Positions 1 to 12,794 of a stretch of 64,000 nucleotides of DNA are shown here, in pieces; within the stretch, counting starts at the first letter, position 1; each line of letters begins with the position of its first letter. This DNA is from Blakeslea trispora (lineage: Eukaryota; Mucoromycota; Mucoromycetes; Mucorales; Choanephoraceae): contig JAIWNE010000017.1 of the NCBI GenBank assembly GCA_025331445.1, forward strand, positions 62,001-126,000. The letters are read 5' to 3'. Position numbers and translations under genes: made by a program. The notes beneath the pieces are model-generated. The model was not told the DNA's origin and searched no databases. It saw only the letters and a program-made list of their open reading frames with translations.

Positions 1-589
1 GATGAGTGAAGCTCTTGAAAAGAGAGAGAGCAACTCTGACTGACATAGTAGATTAAGCTCAAGTACAGACAATACGAAAGATGAGAGTTGATATGTCGTT
101 TGCTAGAGGTTTAGAAATGATAACTTGAGTTTGGTTCCTGGAAAAAAGCTATTTCTCAGCTTTTGTGTCTTAAAGAAATGAATGCTATTCTCCCTAAAAA
201 AAAAATGAACAAGCATCTCTTTGTTCTATTGATACCAGACTTTCTTGTATCATTCTTTCAACTCGATAAAAGGCTGGTAATCCTATCGTCTCCGCCATAC
301 TAAAGATCTCTGAAAAGAGAGAAGGCTTTGATTAAGCCTCTCTATTTAAACTACTTTTTGATCTTCTTTTCTCTTGAGTTTGGTTGATTTCTGGATGAAC
401 CAATTAGATGGATGGATGGATGATGGATGCATCCAGATTTAAACGACCAAAAAAAAAACGGAGATTGAATATGTTTTTACAAATGGTCCAATCAGATTGG
501 TGAAAGTACTATTTTTAAACATAATTTGATCTTCAGTTCGGGTAGAAATTAGTTCTACCTCTCTTCCAACTTTTGTAAATTTTGATAAA
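1..589. other. Intergenic, RPL19 upstream region
   Basis: No convincing coding sequence on either strand. The stretch just before the ribosomal protein gene is AT-rich, with a short GATG-type repeat near 409-428. It presumably carries the RPL19 promoter, but I cannot point to a defined element. Confidence 0.5.
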
Positions 590-1207
590 ATGTAAGTACT
601 CTTGACCGGACTTTGGCCGGACTGAATTTACTTATTCTCCTTCTGGTTTACTAGGGTTAACTTGCTCGTTCAAAAGCGTTTGGCTGCCTCTGTCCTCAAG
701 TGTGGACAACGTAAAATCTGGTTAGACCCCAACGAAGTCAATGAAATCTCCAATGCCAACTCTCGTGCTAACATCCGTAAGCTCGTCAAGGATGGTTTGA
801 TTATCCGTAAGCCTGAAATCTCTCAATCTCGTTTCCGTGTCCTCGAACGTGCTGCTGCTAAGCGCAACGGTCGCCACATGGGTTACGGTAAGAGAAAGGG
901 TACTGCTGATGCCCGTATGCGTACCCAAGTTATCTGGATGCGTCGTATGCGTGTCCTCCGTCGTTTGCTTGCCAAGTACAGAGAAGCTGGTAAGATTGAC
1001 AAGCACTTGTACCACTCTCTCTACCTCAAGTCTAAGGGTAACGGTTTCAAGAACAAGCGTGTCTTGATGGAACACATTCACAAGGCTAAGGCTGAAAAGG
1101 TTCGTGCCAAGACCCTTGCTGAACAAGCTGAAGTTCTTCGTGCCAAGAACAAGGCTCTTCGTGAACGTCGTGCCAACAAGAAGGCTGAAAAGACTGAATC
1201 TCAATAA
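590..1207 (+). CDS. RPL19: 60S ribosomal protein L19 (eL19), start codon split by an intron
   Basis: Large-subunit cytosolic ribosomal protein eL19. Exons are 590-591 and 655-1207, giving 184 aa, the normal family length. The first exon contributes only A and T of the start codon. A GTAAGT donor begins at 592, the acceptor CTAG ends at 654, and the next base G completes ATG, reading [13 protein letters not shown]. Family hallmarks are visible: [55 protein letters not shown] and a basic helical C-terminus. Codon use is strongly biased, as expected for a highly expressed gene; this bias also leaves a long meaningless antisense frame open. The identity is certain; the split start is inferred from the splice motifs and the family N-terminus. 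Confidence 0.96.
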
Positions 1208-1949
1208 ACAAAAAGAATCGCTTATTTCTATCCTTAAACATATATCTATACATAAAGACCTCTGTACATACTAAAGAAGTTCTCTTTTTCTTCTTTTTGA
1301 AAAGAATCTTGTCTGCTGCGGTTAAGGAATGAGAGAGGGGGGGTTAATTTGATAATAATTATAAATAATTTTGGCTGCGGATCTAAGCATTTTTTTTTTT
1401 AGAGAGAAAAGATCCAGCTTATTTATTCAATAGTTTCAAGTACAATACGATGAGAATTTAAATGGATAGAATGACAACTTTTTGGACGTATGCTTAACTC
1501 AATTTGCATTAGTGCACTTATTGATTTCAAAAGATTGAACAAAAAGATACACTCTAAGCATCTGTTATCTATTACTATCACTTCTGCTTAGGTAGTGGAC
1601 TCTATAAGACAGTTAGCTCTGAGAAAAAAAAATTCTGCTTTTTTATTTATTTGTTGGCTTTTGTCTTTCAGAATCAGGCATCCTTTGAGCTTCCTTTCTA
1701 TGTTGCTTTGATTTGCTTTTGCCAATTTAAGCTGTAAAGCAGAAGAGAATTATTACTATTGTTATTTTTTTTTTTTTTTGCAACAATGGATCTGATGATC
1801 AGCGTTTTTCTTCTTTTTTTTACTGCCATTGTTATTGTTAATGGCAGTGATAGTCAACACAACTGCAAGTTGTACAGATAAAACTGAGAGTACTAGCTTA
1901 GATGCTCAAAATCTTCATAAAACTACCATGGAAGAAGATCTGCTAATAT
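1208..1949. other. Intergenic
   Basis: AT-rich sequence with T-runs near 1390 and 1766. It holds the RPL19 3' region. I see no gene, RNA or clear repeat. Confidence 0.5.
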
Positions 1950-2409
1950 GGTTTTCAATTTACGGCAATACAAAACAGAATATGCGCTGGAGACCATAAA
2001 GGATTTGAGTTGCTAACCCAACGTAACCAAAAAGAAGCTAGAAAATATCCAAATCTACAAGATGTAGACGAAGCTCTTGTGTGAAGATGTATTTGTGTCT
2101 TACAACACTTCTGCCAACGACCCGATTGCCGAACGAGATGCAACAATTCCAGTATATACTTTCGACGATTGCTCTAGTAATACACAAGACTTAATCACCA
2201 AAATCACAGAATCCGCTTGACAAATTCGCCTTGTGGTAATTGACTATGCCGAATTGTCGATCAATCCTGACGACATCAGGTTATTCATGTCTTTGAATAA
2301 GTCCATACGAGAAGTTGTAATAGATATTAGTCATAAAGTTGAAGTATATTCTCGTTATGACTTGCTCAAAAACATCAAGATTTTCAAAGATTTGCTGAAA
2401 AACAGATGA
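1950..2409 (+). pseudogene. Degraded coding remnant, family not recognised
   Basis: Two overlapping plus-strand frames look like one decayed protein. The first (about 1950-2084) ends at a TGA and contains RNQKEARKYPNLQDVDEAL. The second continues past 2050 with a single internal TGA at 2218 and ends at a TGA at 2407; it includes RLVVIDYAELSINPDDIRLF. The QKEARKYPNLQDVDEAL segment faintly resembles the helix-turn-helix of CENP-B/pogo-type transposases, but that is a guess from a short match. No start codon or splice sites rescue a full frame, so I treat it as a relic. Confidence 0.35.
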
Positions 2410-2496
2410 AAGGATCTCGTCTTGACTTCATCGGAGTAAAGTGTATAATATCGCTTATTGCATAACTCCATATCGACATCTTCATTGTTCCCTACA

Positions 2497-2775
2497 TTAA
2501 TAACTACTATGTATTACAGGATTCGAAGGTCTCTCCAGAGATTTATTCATTAGGAATTGAGTGCGACAACTCATTGTTTCGATAGCGAATAAATCCTCGT
2601 CAACAACAAGATCCATAGACTCAAAACCGTTCTCATCAACAACATGTCCTTGTCCATCTTCACGAAGAAATTGCACATTCGTTCTGAATGTCTGTAAATA
2701 AATTGTAAACAGGAAAAACAAAGCGGAAGAAATTACTTCAAAATTGCCTCCCTTTATAAAAAATAAAAGTATCAA
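2497..2775 (-). pseudogene. Possible Tc1-element N-terminal relic
   Basis: A minus-strand frame of up to 92 codons. Its middle reads FLREDGQGHVVDENGFE, which parallels LFEDGRGNINDENNEQ at the start of the Tc1-type transposase near 34.0 kb: both have an EDGxGxxxDEN pattern followed by an acidic stretch. No DDE domain follows. The N-terminal 25 residues are hydrophobic and look like read-through of non-coding DNA. The match is short, so the relationship is tentative. Confidence 0.3.
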
Positions 2776-3412
2776 GACTTTATTGGTTAATTGCTAAGCG
2801 ACAAGCAAAAGTAAACAAAGTTCATGACGCGTGAACACGACTTTATTCTTAAATCAGTCGACATCATTGTTGAACACTTTTTTTTTTTTTTTTGCATGAT
2901 ATGAAATTCAAAATCAGCGACTTCACTTTCGGAAATGACTGTAATTGCTATATTTATGATTTATTAAGCGCTGAACAATAAAAGACGATTCTACTGGCTG
3001 GCCGATTGAGCTTGAAGGACATGTGAAATGGTCCTCTCTGTTCCTCTGTCTATGACAAGAAGAATACATCTCGTGATTGTCATCAAGATCTGCCCTACGT
3101 TAAAGTATTATGTATGACTGTCTCTCCTTGAATAGAGCAAATGCAGTTTTTTTTTCTTTTCTATGCTTCAATGAGCATGAATATTTGAATAACTGCACCC
3201 TGCCAATGCTAAATCAAAATGTTTTTCTTTACAAGATTTGGTGCCTGGTTTCCTTTCTCAGTAAAAGAAAAGAAAGCATTTTCCTTTTTTCGTTAATTTT
3301 TAGATTCTCCGAATAAAATAAACAAGCAGAAAGTGGACCCCGTTTTTGCGTTTCCTTTTTCTTTCTCTTTGCTGTTCTTTTTTTTTTATTATTTATTTAT
3401 TTGGCGTGTTGA
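2776..3412. other. Intergenic, phospholipase D upstream region
   Basis: Contains a T-run near 2878-2894. A T-rich pyrimidine tract (about 3330-3400) directly precedes the phospholipase D start, as is common before genes in this window. No supported gene. Confidence 0.45.
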
Positions 3413-6400
3413 ATGTCGAACCCAATTGCTGATACAGCAGAGTATTTTACAGAAAAGGATGATCAAATAAGTCATGTCAAACATCTGCCAAAACCTGAAC
3501 TTCGTATCTATCCCTCTCAACCACATTCTTCTTCATATCACCATGACCAACAACTTATGTCACCAGAATCCCCAGAGAGTCGTAGACCTCACCCTCAGCA
3601 ACGGTCATTCTCTGATTTCGATCCAAAAGTTCAATGGCAAAAGGTGCTCAAACGCTTGCCAAATAGACACAGTCATTTGAACCAAGAACTCAAAAGAGAT
3701 GATGTATCTGATGACAATAATCAATATGACGAGCGCCATGAAATGAAAGGATATGACATGCATGAAGATGACGAATTACCGGATACAGACGACCTGCATC
3801 AACAGGAAAACATTGATGAAGGAGGTGACATCATGACACAACCTCAAGATAAGCAACATCTCGAGCCAGACAATTATTTCGTAAATCCTTTTGGGCCTTC
3901 TACGAGTGATTCAAATTCAAAAACAACTGAAGAATCCGAGACTCCGACTACACCTTTAGGTCCTGTCGAAGTTGCTCCGAATGTCTCGAGTATCCAGAGA
4001 AGTAGTATCTCTAGCAGCATGAGTCACTCTGATCATGAGAGTAGTCACACCCACACTCATTTGAATGGTGCACCATCAGAACGTAGGCCTGTTACCATGC
4101 TCTCAACTACTTCAGAAGGAAGAGCCAAATCACAATGGGGAAAAACACTAGACAAGGTTCGATTGATAACCAACTTACAGACATTACCTCATCAAGTGAA
4201 ACTAGAGAGCCTCAACTCTGGCTCTCCGCTTGTGCCTTACTATCCAGCTCTGTTTGATCCAGTTTTTATTGCTCTTTCGAAAGATCAACATGGTGATCCT
4301 TGGGTAACATTCTGTATTGCATTAAATTTTGATTAAGAGAAAAAAAAAATTAAAGCACAATATAAATTTATTTTCTTTGTATTTCATTTTAGCCACCTGT
4401 CTTACTTCCTTTTTTAAAGGTAAGAAATCGATGAAACATACATGTGAATATTAACAAATTTGTTTAATGATTTGATTGTCTTACTCTTTAGGTTGCTATT
4501 ACTGATTCCGCATTATCAACACAAGGTATTAACCAATGGGTGTTTCGAATTGAGTTACAGTATGGCGATCTCAAGTGGGTGATCAAACGTACCATTGCCG
4601 ACTTTGTCAGTCTACACTACACACTTAAATTTAAATCAAGCATTAGCGATTCGGTACCAAGCCCTCCCAGCTTTCCTAGCCAGTTAGAGTCTTGGTTGAA
4701 CTCTGCAAAGGGTACTATTGGTATAACCGATACCGAACGCGATAGTGACGATATCAATGAAAGACATCAAATAGCACTCAAAAGACGCAAAGCATTGACC
4801 AAGTATCTCCAAAAGTTACTGATACGTGCACACATGCGAGCCAATTACGACATTTGTGAGTTTTTCGAGATTTCAGCAGCCAGTATTGTAGAAGATATGG
4901 GATGGAAAGGCAAAGAAGGCTTCTTGGAGCACAAAGTCAATTTTGTCATACCTCGTCTCTGTCATGTATTGAAACCCCATCTTTGGAACACTCAATGGGT
5001 TCTTTTGAGAGATTCTTATGTTGCGTTCATCACTGGTATAGCATCTAGAGAGATCAACGATGTGTTTCTATTTGACAAGTCGTTGAATGTTAGCAGCAAA
5101 ACGCCAGGTATGCTAGGCAAATATCATCATAATCATATTGTTATGGAAAACAAGTTTCGCCGCATTGAACTCAAGGGAAGTCGGCGGGAGATTGAAGACT
5201 GGAGGCAAAGCATTGATCGCGTCTTGGTCAATAGCCCTTGGGTCAAGAACCATCGGTTTGGCTCATTTGCGCCCATTCGACACAATGCGAAAATAAGATG
5301 GTTTGTGGATGGAGAAGATCACTTTAATGCTGTAGGAGAAGCCATCTTGTCTGCCAAGTCAGAGATCTATATCATGGATTGGTGGCTATCACCTGAGTTA
5401 GTAAGTTGTCGATTCTGATGATGCACTAAACGAAAAAAAAAAATTAATAGTTTGGTTTGCTCTCTATAGTACCTTCGAAGACCTCCTGAAAAGAACCAAG
5501 AATTCAGACTTGATAGACTTTTGAAGAGAAAGGCTGAAGAAGGTGTCAAGATCTATATCATTGTCTACAAGGAAATGGCTGTTGCCTTGACAATCAATTC
5601 AGCCCATACAAAATCTTGGTTACAAAGCTTGCATAAAAACATTGTTGGTAGGGTTTTTCTCTGTTTTTCTTATTTCAAAATTAACATGTGGAAAAAAAAA
5701 AGTTGTTAGACACCCTGATCATCGATCTATTGATAACAATGTATTGTTTTGGTCACACCATGAGAAGATTGTTATTGTTGATAATCGATTGGCTTTCCTT
5801 GGGGGTCTTGATTTGTGTTGGGGGTAAGACAAGATCAATTTGAACTTTAAAGAGAATGTGTTGATTTACATTATTATTTTTTCTAGACGTTACGATTCTC
5901 ATAAACATCGTATCACTGACTATCCTGCAAAAGGTCATACAGATGAAGTATTTCCTGGTCAAGACTACTCAAACCCTCGCATCAAGGACTTTATGAATGT
6001 TGCTCAATACGATCTTACTCTAGTCGATAAAAACATTGCTCCACGTATGCCATGGCATGATATGACAGTAGGCATGGTTGGTCCTATTGCTCGTGATGTA
6101 GCCCGTCACTTTATTCAACGCTGGAATTTCTTGAAAGCAAGCAAAGGGATGCATCGCCCTACAGTTCCCTTTTTAATGCCCAAGGGCGAATATGTTGCTG
6201 CTCGAGATGAATCTTCTTTCAAGGGAACATGCCGCGTTCAATTATTACGTAGTTCTGCTCAATGGAGTTCAGGCATTGAGCGTGAACATTCAATCTATAA
6301 TGCTTATATGGAATGTATCAGCAAATCAAAGCATTTCATCTATATTGAAAATCAATTCTTTAGTAAGTTGAAAAAGAATTTTTTTATATAAGAAGCTAAA

Positions 6401-7699
6401 CAGAAATGGTAGTTAGCACAACAACACAAGATAAGCTGTTGAGGAACAAGATTGCACAAGCCATTGTGGAGCGTATCAAGCGTGCTCATGCAAATGGCGA
6501 AAATTACAAAGTGTTCATCTTGATTCCCTTGATCCCTGCATTTGAAGGCGATTTAGCTACAACCGATGCTTCCGCTGCACGCAATGTAATGCACTTTCAG
6601 TACATTACCATTTCAAGAGGTGGAAATTCAATTATTGAAAAACTAAAAGAAGCAGGTATTGAGCCTTCTGATTATATTGGCTGGTACAGTCTCCGTAATT
6701 GGGACAAACTGACGCCAGGCGAAAAGAAATCCTCTTCTGCTACACCCAAGCAAGCACCTGCTCAAGACGATTCACCCTTAACTAATGGGTCTACAGCGAC
6801 TATGTCAGAAAACAATAACCATTCAGATGACTCTTTATGGGAAGACGACTGTGGTGAATATGTGAGTGAACTCATCTATATTCATGACAAGCTACTTATT
6901 GTGGATGATCGTATTGTCCTTATCGGCTCAGGTAAACAAATGATTGGCTGAATGAGAAACACAGACACTAATACTGCTTTCAATAGCCAATATCAATGAT
7001 CGCTCTCAACTAGGCAACAGAGACTCAGAGATTGCCATGTTGATTGAAGATACAGAGATGATCCCATCATTTATGGATGGAAAAGAATACAAGGCAGCCA
7101 AGTTCGCACATTCATTACGCATGCAACTCTTTAAGGAGCACTTAGGCCTCTTGAACTTTGATGATTGGGACTCACTCTTGAAGGGTGATGCCAAGGTAGA
7201 GCCTAATGTTCAGGTAGATACTGAAGTGGTTGAAGACCATCATACCCATGAGCTTGCAACAGAAGAAGTGATTCAGAGCTATGAATCTGCTGGTCCTACT
7301 ATGGTGTTGAACAACGAGAAGCGATCGGGCGATAAACCAATAGAGATGACCAAGATTCGATTGGATGCCAAGGTGCTTGATCCTTTAGCGCCCCACTGCC
7401 ATCAAGGTATCTGGAATGCCACTGCTAGAGATAATACCCTAATTTATCGAGACATATTTCGATGTGTACCCGACGATACTGTACATACATTTGAACAGCA
7501 CCGCAAATTCCTGCCTGATCCAACCAAGGTACCACATGGACACGTGGCCGATCTAGAACTGCATGGAAGAGACATACGTCAACGATTAGAGAGGATACGT
7601 GGTCATTTAGTGCAGTTCCCCTTCAACTATTTAAAAGATGAAAATATGCTTGGTTCTCTGATCCGTGAGACTGTGACGCCTATGGTTATATTTACATAA
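3413..7699 (+). CDS. Phospholipase D with PX and PH domains (Spo14/PLD1 type)
   Basis: Hydrolyses phosphatidylcholine to phosphatidic acid and choline at membranes. Eight exons give 1277 aa: 3413-4303, 4393-4419, 4492-5400, 5470-5647, 5703-5823, 5887-6362, 6413-6931, 6987-7699. Residues 1-290 are low-complexity and acidic. A PX region (about 300-440) and a PH-like region (about 465-560) follow. The two HxKxxxxD motifs are intact: HEKIVIVD with H688, K690 and D695, and HDKLLIVD starting at H1025, followed by GSANINDRS. An acidic Ser-rich insert of about 60 residues precedes the second motif. All introns are GT-AG, and each junction restores conserved text, for example ENQFFIS across 6362/6413. 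Exon 2 is a 27-nt microexon encoding PPVLLPFLK. The architecture matches fungal Spo14, so regulation by phosphoinositides is likely by analogy. Confidence 0.93.
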
Positions 7700-10600
7700 T
7701 ATACTCTATGAATAAATATTTGTATTTCTTATTTTATCTTAAATCCCGTACCCTATCCAAATATAGTCACTAGCTTTTTGTTTGGTATGATATTTGTATC
7801 TTCAAATGATGTTATTTCATGTAGTAAGAATAAACATGTACTTTTAGTAGGGAAAAAAAAATGAATCAAGAAACTCAATATACAATTTCACAGAATAATT
7901 CATCTTTTCACTGCATAAACGCTTATTGCAACTGCAAGATCAAGATGTTGATTTCGTTGCAATTGTTGCTCTCAGAGTCATGCTTTGTTTTTCATCTAAA
8001 GATGAATTGGAGTTTGAGCTTTTGAAAAAGTTTCAAGTTGTACATATCAGAATAAGCAATTGTTCTTGGTATGGTCAAAAGACCAAATATTGCCTTGTAA
8101 TGATCATAGCTTGTTTAGGTCTTTGAGTTCTCATCGAATGAAGATGAAACCTTGGATAGCATAACTTTTGTTTTCAAGCCTTTATCTTTCCATCAGCATT
8201 TCACCTTGAGATTTCTGATTTTGTAGCTGAATTGTCAATTTCCTCTAGGTAGAACATAACTCTGTAAACATATTTTGTGCATTTTTTTTTTTTCAATGAT
8301 GTCGAGGTTGTGAATTGTTCTGAATAAATATATTCTGACCTGTGTAGTACATAAAGAATGATGAGCCTTTGCTTTATCAAGAATGAAAACTCATTGGTTA
8401 GAAAGAAAAAAGATGTATTGGAATGAGTTGTTTAAAAAAAAAAAGAGTAGTATCATACGAAAAGAAGAGCAAGCGATATGGTCAAAAAACGACATCATCA
8501 GACAACTAGTCAATGCGCTCCTATTCTTAATGAAACAAGACATCGCTTACGACAATCAAGCCAATCTATCATTCGCTGATACAAAGTCAAACTAGATAAA
8601 GAATCGCTTCTTCTTTTCCTCATTATTGTGTCCACTATGTAAGCGGAAAAGAAACAGGATTGTCACTCTAGCCATTGTTATTTTTTATATTGACAGTTTC
8701 GTCCCTCTGTGCAGGAAGCGAAGTGCTGACGGCATGTGAGCCAAGTAGACAGCATTTTGAAAATATCAAAGCATGATTGCTAACATTCTGACCATTTCAA
8801 GGCTATTGACCATGTATTGTTACAGCACATATTCATGACAGTTGAGCAATTACCAAGAATGTTTATTTCAAAAGCTCAATAAGTTTATTAAGGATCTGAC
8901 AGCTCTGTTCAAACTCGATGATTAATCAATAACAAAATTCTGTAGTCAATAAGAGTATGAACTCAATTAGAATAACAACAAGTATTGTATTCTCATCAAA
9001 AAGAGAAGAAGGGCAGTTACATTTGACATGCTGAATTCTTGCTTGAATTGAGCTCTAGATGGATTTCCAGACCACGTACATGATACCAACAACTTTATGC
9101 ATGGCACTATAGATTCATTATGATCTCCCCCCCCCCACACTTTCATATCAATTATGGTTGTTTACCTCTTGATTTAGGAATTGTTTTCAGAGAATACCAA
9201 TATAGAACAGTTGTAAAAGTCAGTCTTTTCCCCTTCTTTTTAACTATATATCTCATTGTATCTCTTTAGTTCAAGTTCTCCAAAGAATAGCTTGAAACCA
9301 TTGGTAAACAAATTAGGAAGGTTACTATTGCTTAACCTTTCTTTATTTAGTTTCAAATTGCGAAAGATGATTTTGTACTATAAAAGTAATGTTTATTAGA
9401 TTGTTTACAAGTCCTCTTAGGGCAATCCACTTGTGATCGTATTATGGCTTGAATGGGCGTCTGGCTGAATTTGTATTTCTCACTCCTCCCCCCCCCCCCC
9501 CGCCCCTCCTCAGTACTGTTTCTAGATTATTATTATTATTCTTCTTTCTGAGCAGAAAATGTTCAAGATCTGATCAAACTGGGCGGACACCAACCTTGTT
9601 TCATATAAATCCCAGCCAATAATCAAAATAAGGAGAGTGTTCTCGACACTCTTAGCCTTCATTTGCTGACCCATAGTTCCCGTGACAACATCTTGGCGCT
9701 TTATCAGATTTGTCCGCTGCATGATGCGACTCCAAGAGTTTCAAGTCATCGAAAAGTCCACCACTATTTATTTGACATCATAAATAGTGTAGAGTCAACA
9801 GCCTATACATCCTTCACATCTAGATCTTGACTTCTTTAAGTGATGTTTATACTCTTTTCTTTCTTTCTTTTTAAGCCCTTTTTTTTTGGTTCAAGAATGA
9901 TGCTTAAAGTTGCTTGCCTATGATAAGCTTCTTTATCTCTCTCACTATTAATGTATCACTTAATTTGCTATTAGACTGCTTTCTTAGAAGACTGTTTTAA
10001 AATACAACACAGACAGAGAAGAGAATGTGAACCTCTTTAAACTGTAGCTCATTTGATGTATAAACCAACTAGTTCATTTGAGGGAAAACATAACCTTGAC
10101 TAGAATCAGAAAACACTTTTTTTTTTAGAATAACCCCAACTCATACTCTCTAAAGGAGACAATATGATTGGTACAAAGTAGTTTCACTGCCATCAAGTGA
10201 TGCCACATTAACCTGTCCATAGACAACTTCCTCCAGTTCATGTAGTCACTTAGTGTAAAGCAAATTAATGTTGTACAGAATGCCAATGTGATTTGCGAAT
10301 ATACTATTCCTTCTTAAGGAAGTTGGTTTGCATAAAACCTATAGAGATGATAGCGATCTGCACATAATTCATTTACTCTTCGTTCAACCCCTCTTAAAAT
10401 AGAAATCGACCTGTTTGAAATAGTCTGTCAAGTAAGAACAAGGTGGCGCTTAAGCATTCCTCCTCAAAAAGAAACCATACCACGCCACTTCAAATCAAGC
10501 TAGTTGCTGATGTTCAAACACAAATCGATTGTTCCCGCATAACACTCCATCATACAGCTGTCTGTTTTTACTTAAATGAATTTGACAACATATGAGAAAA

Positions 10601-11615
10601 ATGGGGAATTTTTGAATTGAATGAGCTAATAAACACTATTCCCAGTCATTGTTTGTTTAAATAATTAACGTTTATTAATAATTCTCTATAGCTATCGTCT
10701 TAATTACTCATCAGCTATTGAAGGGCCGATAAAGGAAAAATTTCTTGCCACTTTCTTTTGAGTCATCTGGAATAAATGGCACGCAAATACCCCTTCCAGC
10801 CAATCAAACAGAACTACGATGGGGCAACAAAACCGCCCTTATAATGATTGCGATTTTTACTATCATCAACCCTTAATTTGATAGCTATCTATCTTACCCA
10901 CGCTGTTTAGTGTCTAAGTAATATAAGCACAACACCAATAAGAAAAAAGGCAACATCTTGCCAAACCCTTTCACTTTTTTTTTTTTGAATGAAAACAACA
11001 AGCAGAAAAGTGACCAAGAAAGAAAGAAAGAATATCCAGATAGATCTAGTTGTACATCAAGGATAATCTTCTCTCTCTCTCTCTTCTACCCGATTTTCGC
11101 CAATTCAAGCTGTTAAAGCGATACAAATTTATTTCTAAATTAAGAATTTCGTCATATCAACTTGATTCACCAATCAGAATACAAAGAAAGCACGAGAAAA
11201 AAAAAAAAAGAGAAATGGAAAAATAATATCATTGAAATTATATAAATATCTCACCCCATTTTTATCCAATTTTTACCTTCTCTTCTTTAAACTATTTTTC
11301 CCCCCACTTGTTTATATTATTATTATTATTATTTATTACTATTTAAAATGTACTAAACTTTGCTCTCAAGGCAACGAAAGAAAACCCTTTGTTTTATTAT
11401 CCGATTCAATATAACAATATCACCAATTTTTTATTTGGTCAACCTCATCAACTATGCTAAACTCATTTAAATCTCGATATCCAGCCCTTTGGCATTACTC
11501 GACTTGATCATATCTCTCTCTTCTCAAGAAATCTACAACAACTATAACAAACTCTCATATAACGCTTTATCTTATTTATCCAGTTTTTTTAAAAAAAAAA
11601 ACACACACATTGAAA
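7700..11615. other. Long gene-poor intergenic region
   Basis: About 3.9 kb without a supported gene. It holds a 14-nt C-run at 9488-9501, another C-run near 9127, and several open frames shorter than 75 codons without recognisable motifs (for example near 7926-8126 and 8383-8595). One minus-strand frame near 9522-9722 may be a relic and is listed separately. The last 200 bases, rich in T and A runs, are the kinase gene's leader. Confidence 0.5.
9522..9722 (-). pseudogene. Possible degraded protein fragment, unknown
   Basis: A minus-strand open frame containing KRQDVVTGTMGQQMKAKSVE and, after a short gap, GWDLYETRLVSAQFDQIL. The composition looks protein-like rather than random, and one upstream in-frame stop interrupts a further coding-like stretch. 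I do not recognise the family. It could be a piece of an old repeated element or chance. Confidence 0.25.
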
Positions 11616-12794
11616 ATGATTGCTCAAGATACCTACTGGTCACAACTCTCTACTACTATGGTCGACAGGATCATTGACAAAGAATTTCAACTTCTTGAAG
11701 CTCTTGGTCATGGTGCCTATGGCTGCCTCTTCCTAGGCCAATCACTCCGCGATAACTCTTACGTTGCCGTCAAGATTCTACCAAAATCTGGTCTCGACCT
11801 TCAACAACTTCAACTTCAGCAACTCGAAATTGATATCCAGACATCCCTCAAACATCACAACCTCTTGGCTCTTTACCGTGTCATTCAAGATACAGAATTC
11901 ATCTATATGGTCATGGAACTTTGCGATCAAGGCGACTTGTTTGATTTCGTTATTCGTGATCAAGGCGTCAACTCAGTTCGTGAAGAACATGTTGTCAAGA
12001 AGCTCTTTACTCAGATATTGGACGGTGTTGAAAACATGCATGCTGCGGGTGTCTACCATCGCGATATCAAATTAGAAAATGTCCTTTTGAAGTGTGAAGA
12101 TGAAGAAGATGAAGATGAGCTTACTTGTAAAGTAGCTGACTTTGGCCTGGCTACTCGTGAACGCTATTCTATGGAGTTTGGATGTGGCTCTACTTCTTAT
12201 TTGGCACCTGAACACTTTGATGATGACAAGCAAGAATTAGTTCCTTATGATGCTGCTGCCTCTGATATCTGGTCTCTTGGTATCCTTTTGTTGGCCTTGA
12301 TGTTTGGTCGTAACCCCTGGCAAGAAGCTTCTTCTGCTGACTCTGCCTATACTGAATTCAAGCGTAATCCTGCCATGCTCAAGGAGCAATTGTTTCCTGA
12401 ATTGTCCTTTGGTACCTACCAACTCCTTGTCTCTGTCCTGGCCTCTGATGGTGCTGATCGTCCCTCTATTGCTCAGATGAAAGAACAATTCTTGGCTCTT
12501 GATCGTATTTATGATGATGAAGATGATGTTTCTCTCTACGAAACCAAGAAGGAATCACCTCTGTCTATTCCTACTACTGCCAACAAGCATACAGATGCCA
12601 ACTCATTTGACTCTGCTTTCTTCAGTGGTGGTAATGGCTCATCTTGGTCTGACATGGTTGAAGAAGATGAAGAAGAAATGGCTCGTAAATCTGAACATGA
12701 TCAATGTACATCTCCTGAAGCATCGCATTATGACGATGATGAAGATACCGAAATGTTTGTCCACAATGGTGAAAAAGAATCATGGTGGCTGTAA
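11616..12794 (+). CDS. Serine/threonine protein kinase, Ran1/Ksp1/Sks1-like
   Basis: Single-exon gene of 392 aa. The start is ATG at 11616. The kinase domain covers about residues 24-300: glycine loop LGHGAYG at 30-36, VAVKIL with the catalytic lysine near 52, HRDIKLEN with the catalytic Asp near 150, DFGLA near 176, a SYLAPEH activation-segment end and SDIWSLGILLLALMFGRNPW. This layout is typical of the Ran1/Pat1-Ksp1-Vhs1-Sks1 group, which controls nutrient responses and meiosis in yeasts; the subgroup is an inference. The C-terminal 80 residues are very acidic and Ser-rich. The leader is long and T/A-rich, with a TTTTTTTAAAAAAAAAAAC tract just before the start. Confidence 0.88.
   Translation: MIAQDTYWSQLSTTMVDRIIDKEFQLLEALGHGAYGCLFLGQSLRDNSYVAVKILPKSGLDLQQLQLQQLEIDIQTSLKHHNLLALYRVIQDTEFIYMVMELCDQGDLFDFVIRDQGVNSVREEHVVKKLFTQILDGVENMHAAGVYHRDIKLENVLLKCEDEEDEDELTCKVADFGLATRERYSMEFGCGSTSYLAPEHFDDDKQELVPYDAAASDIWSLGILLLALMFGRNPWQEASSADSAYTEFKRNPAMLKEQLFPELSFGTYQLLVSVLASDGADRPSIAQMKEQFLALDRIYDDEDDVSLYETKKESPLSIPTTANKHTDANSFDSAFFSGGNGSSWSDMVEEDEEEMARKSEHDQCTSPEASHYDDDEDTEMFVHNGEKESWWL

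Noticed and set aside
722..1204. 160-codon open frame antisense to RPL19
   Set aside because: It is a by-product of the strong codon bias of RPL19; no start context, no family features, and the sense strand is certain.
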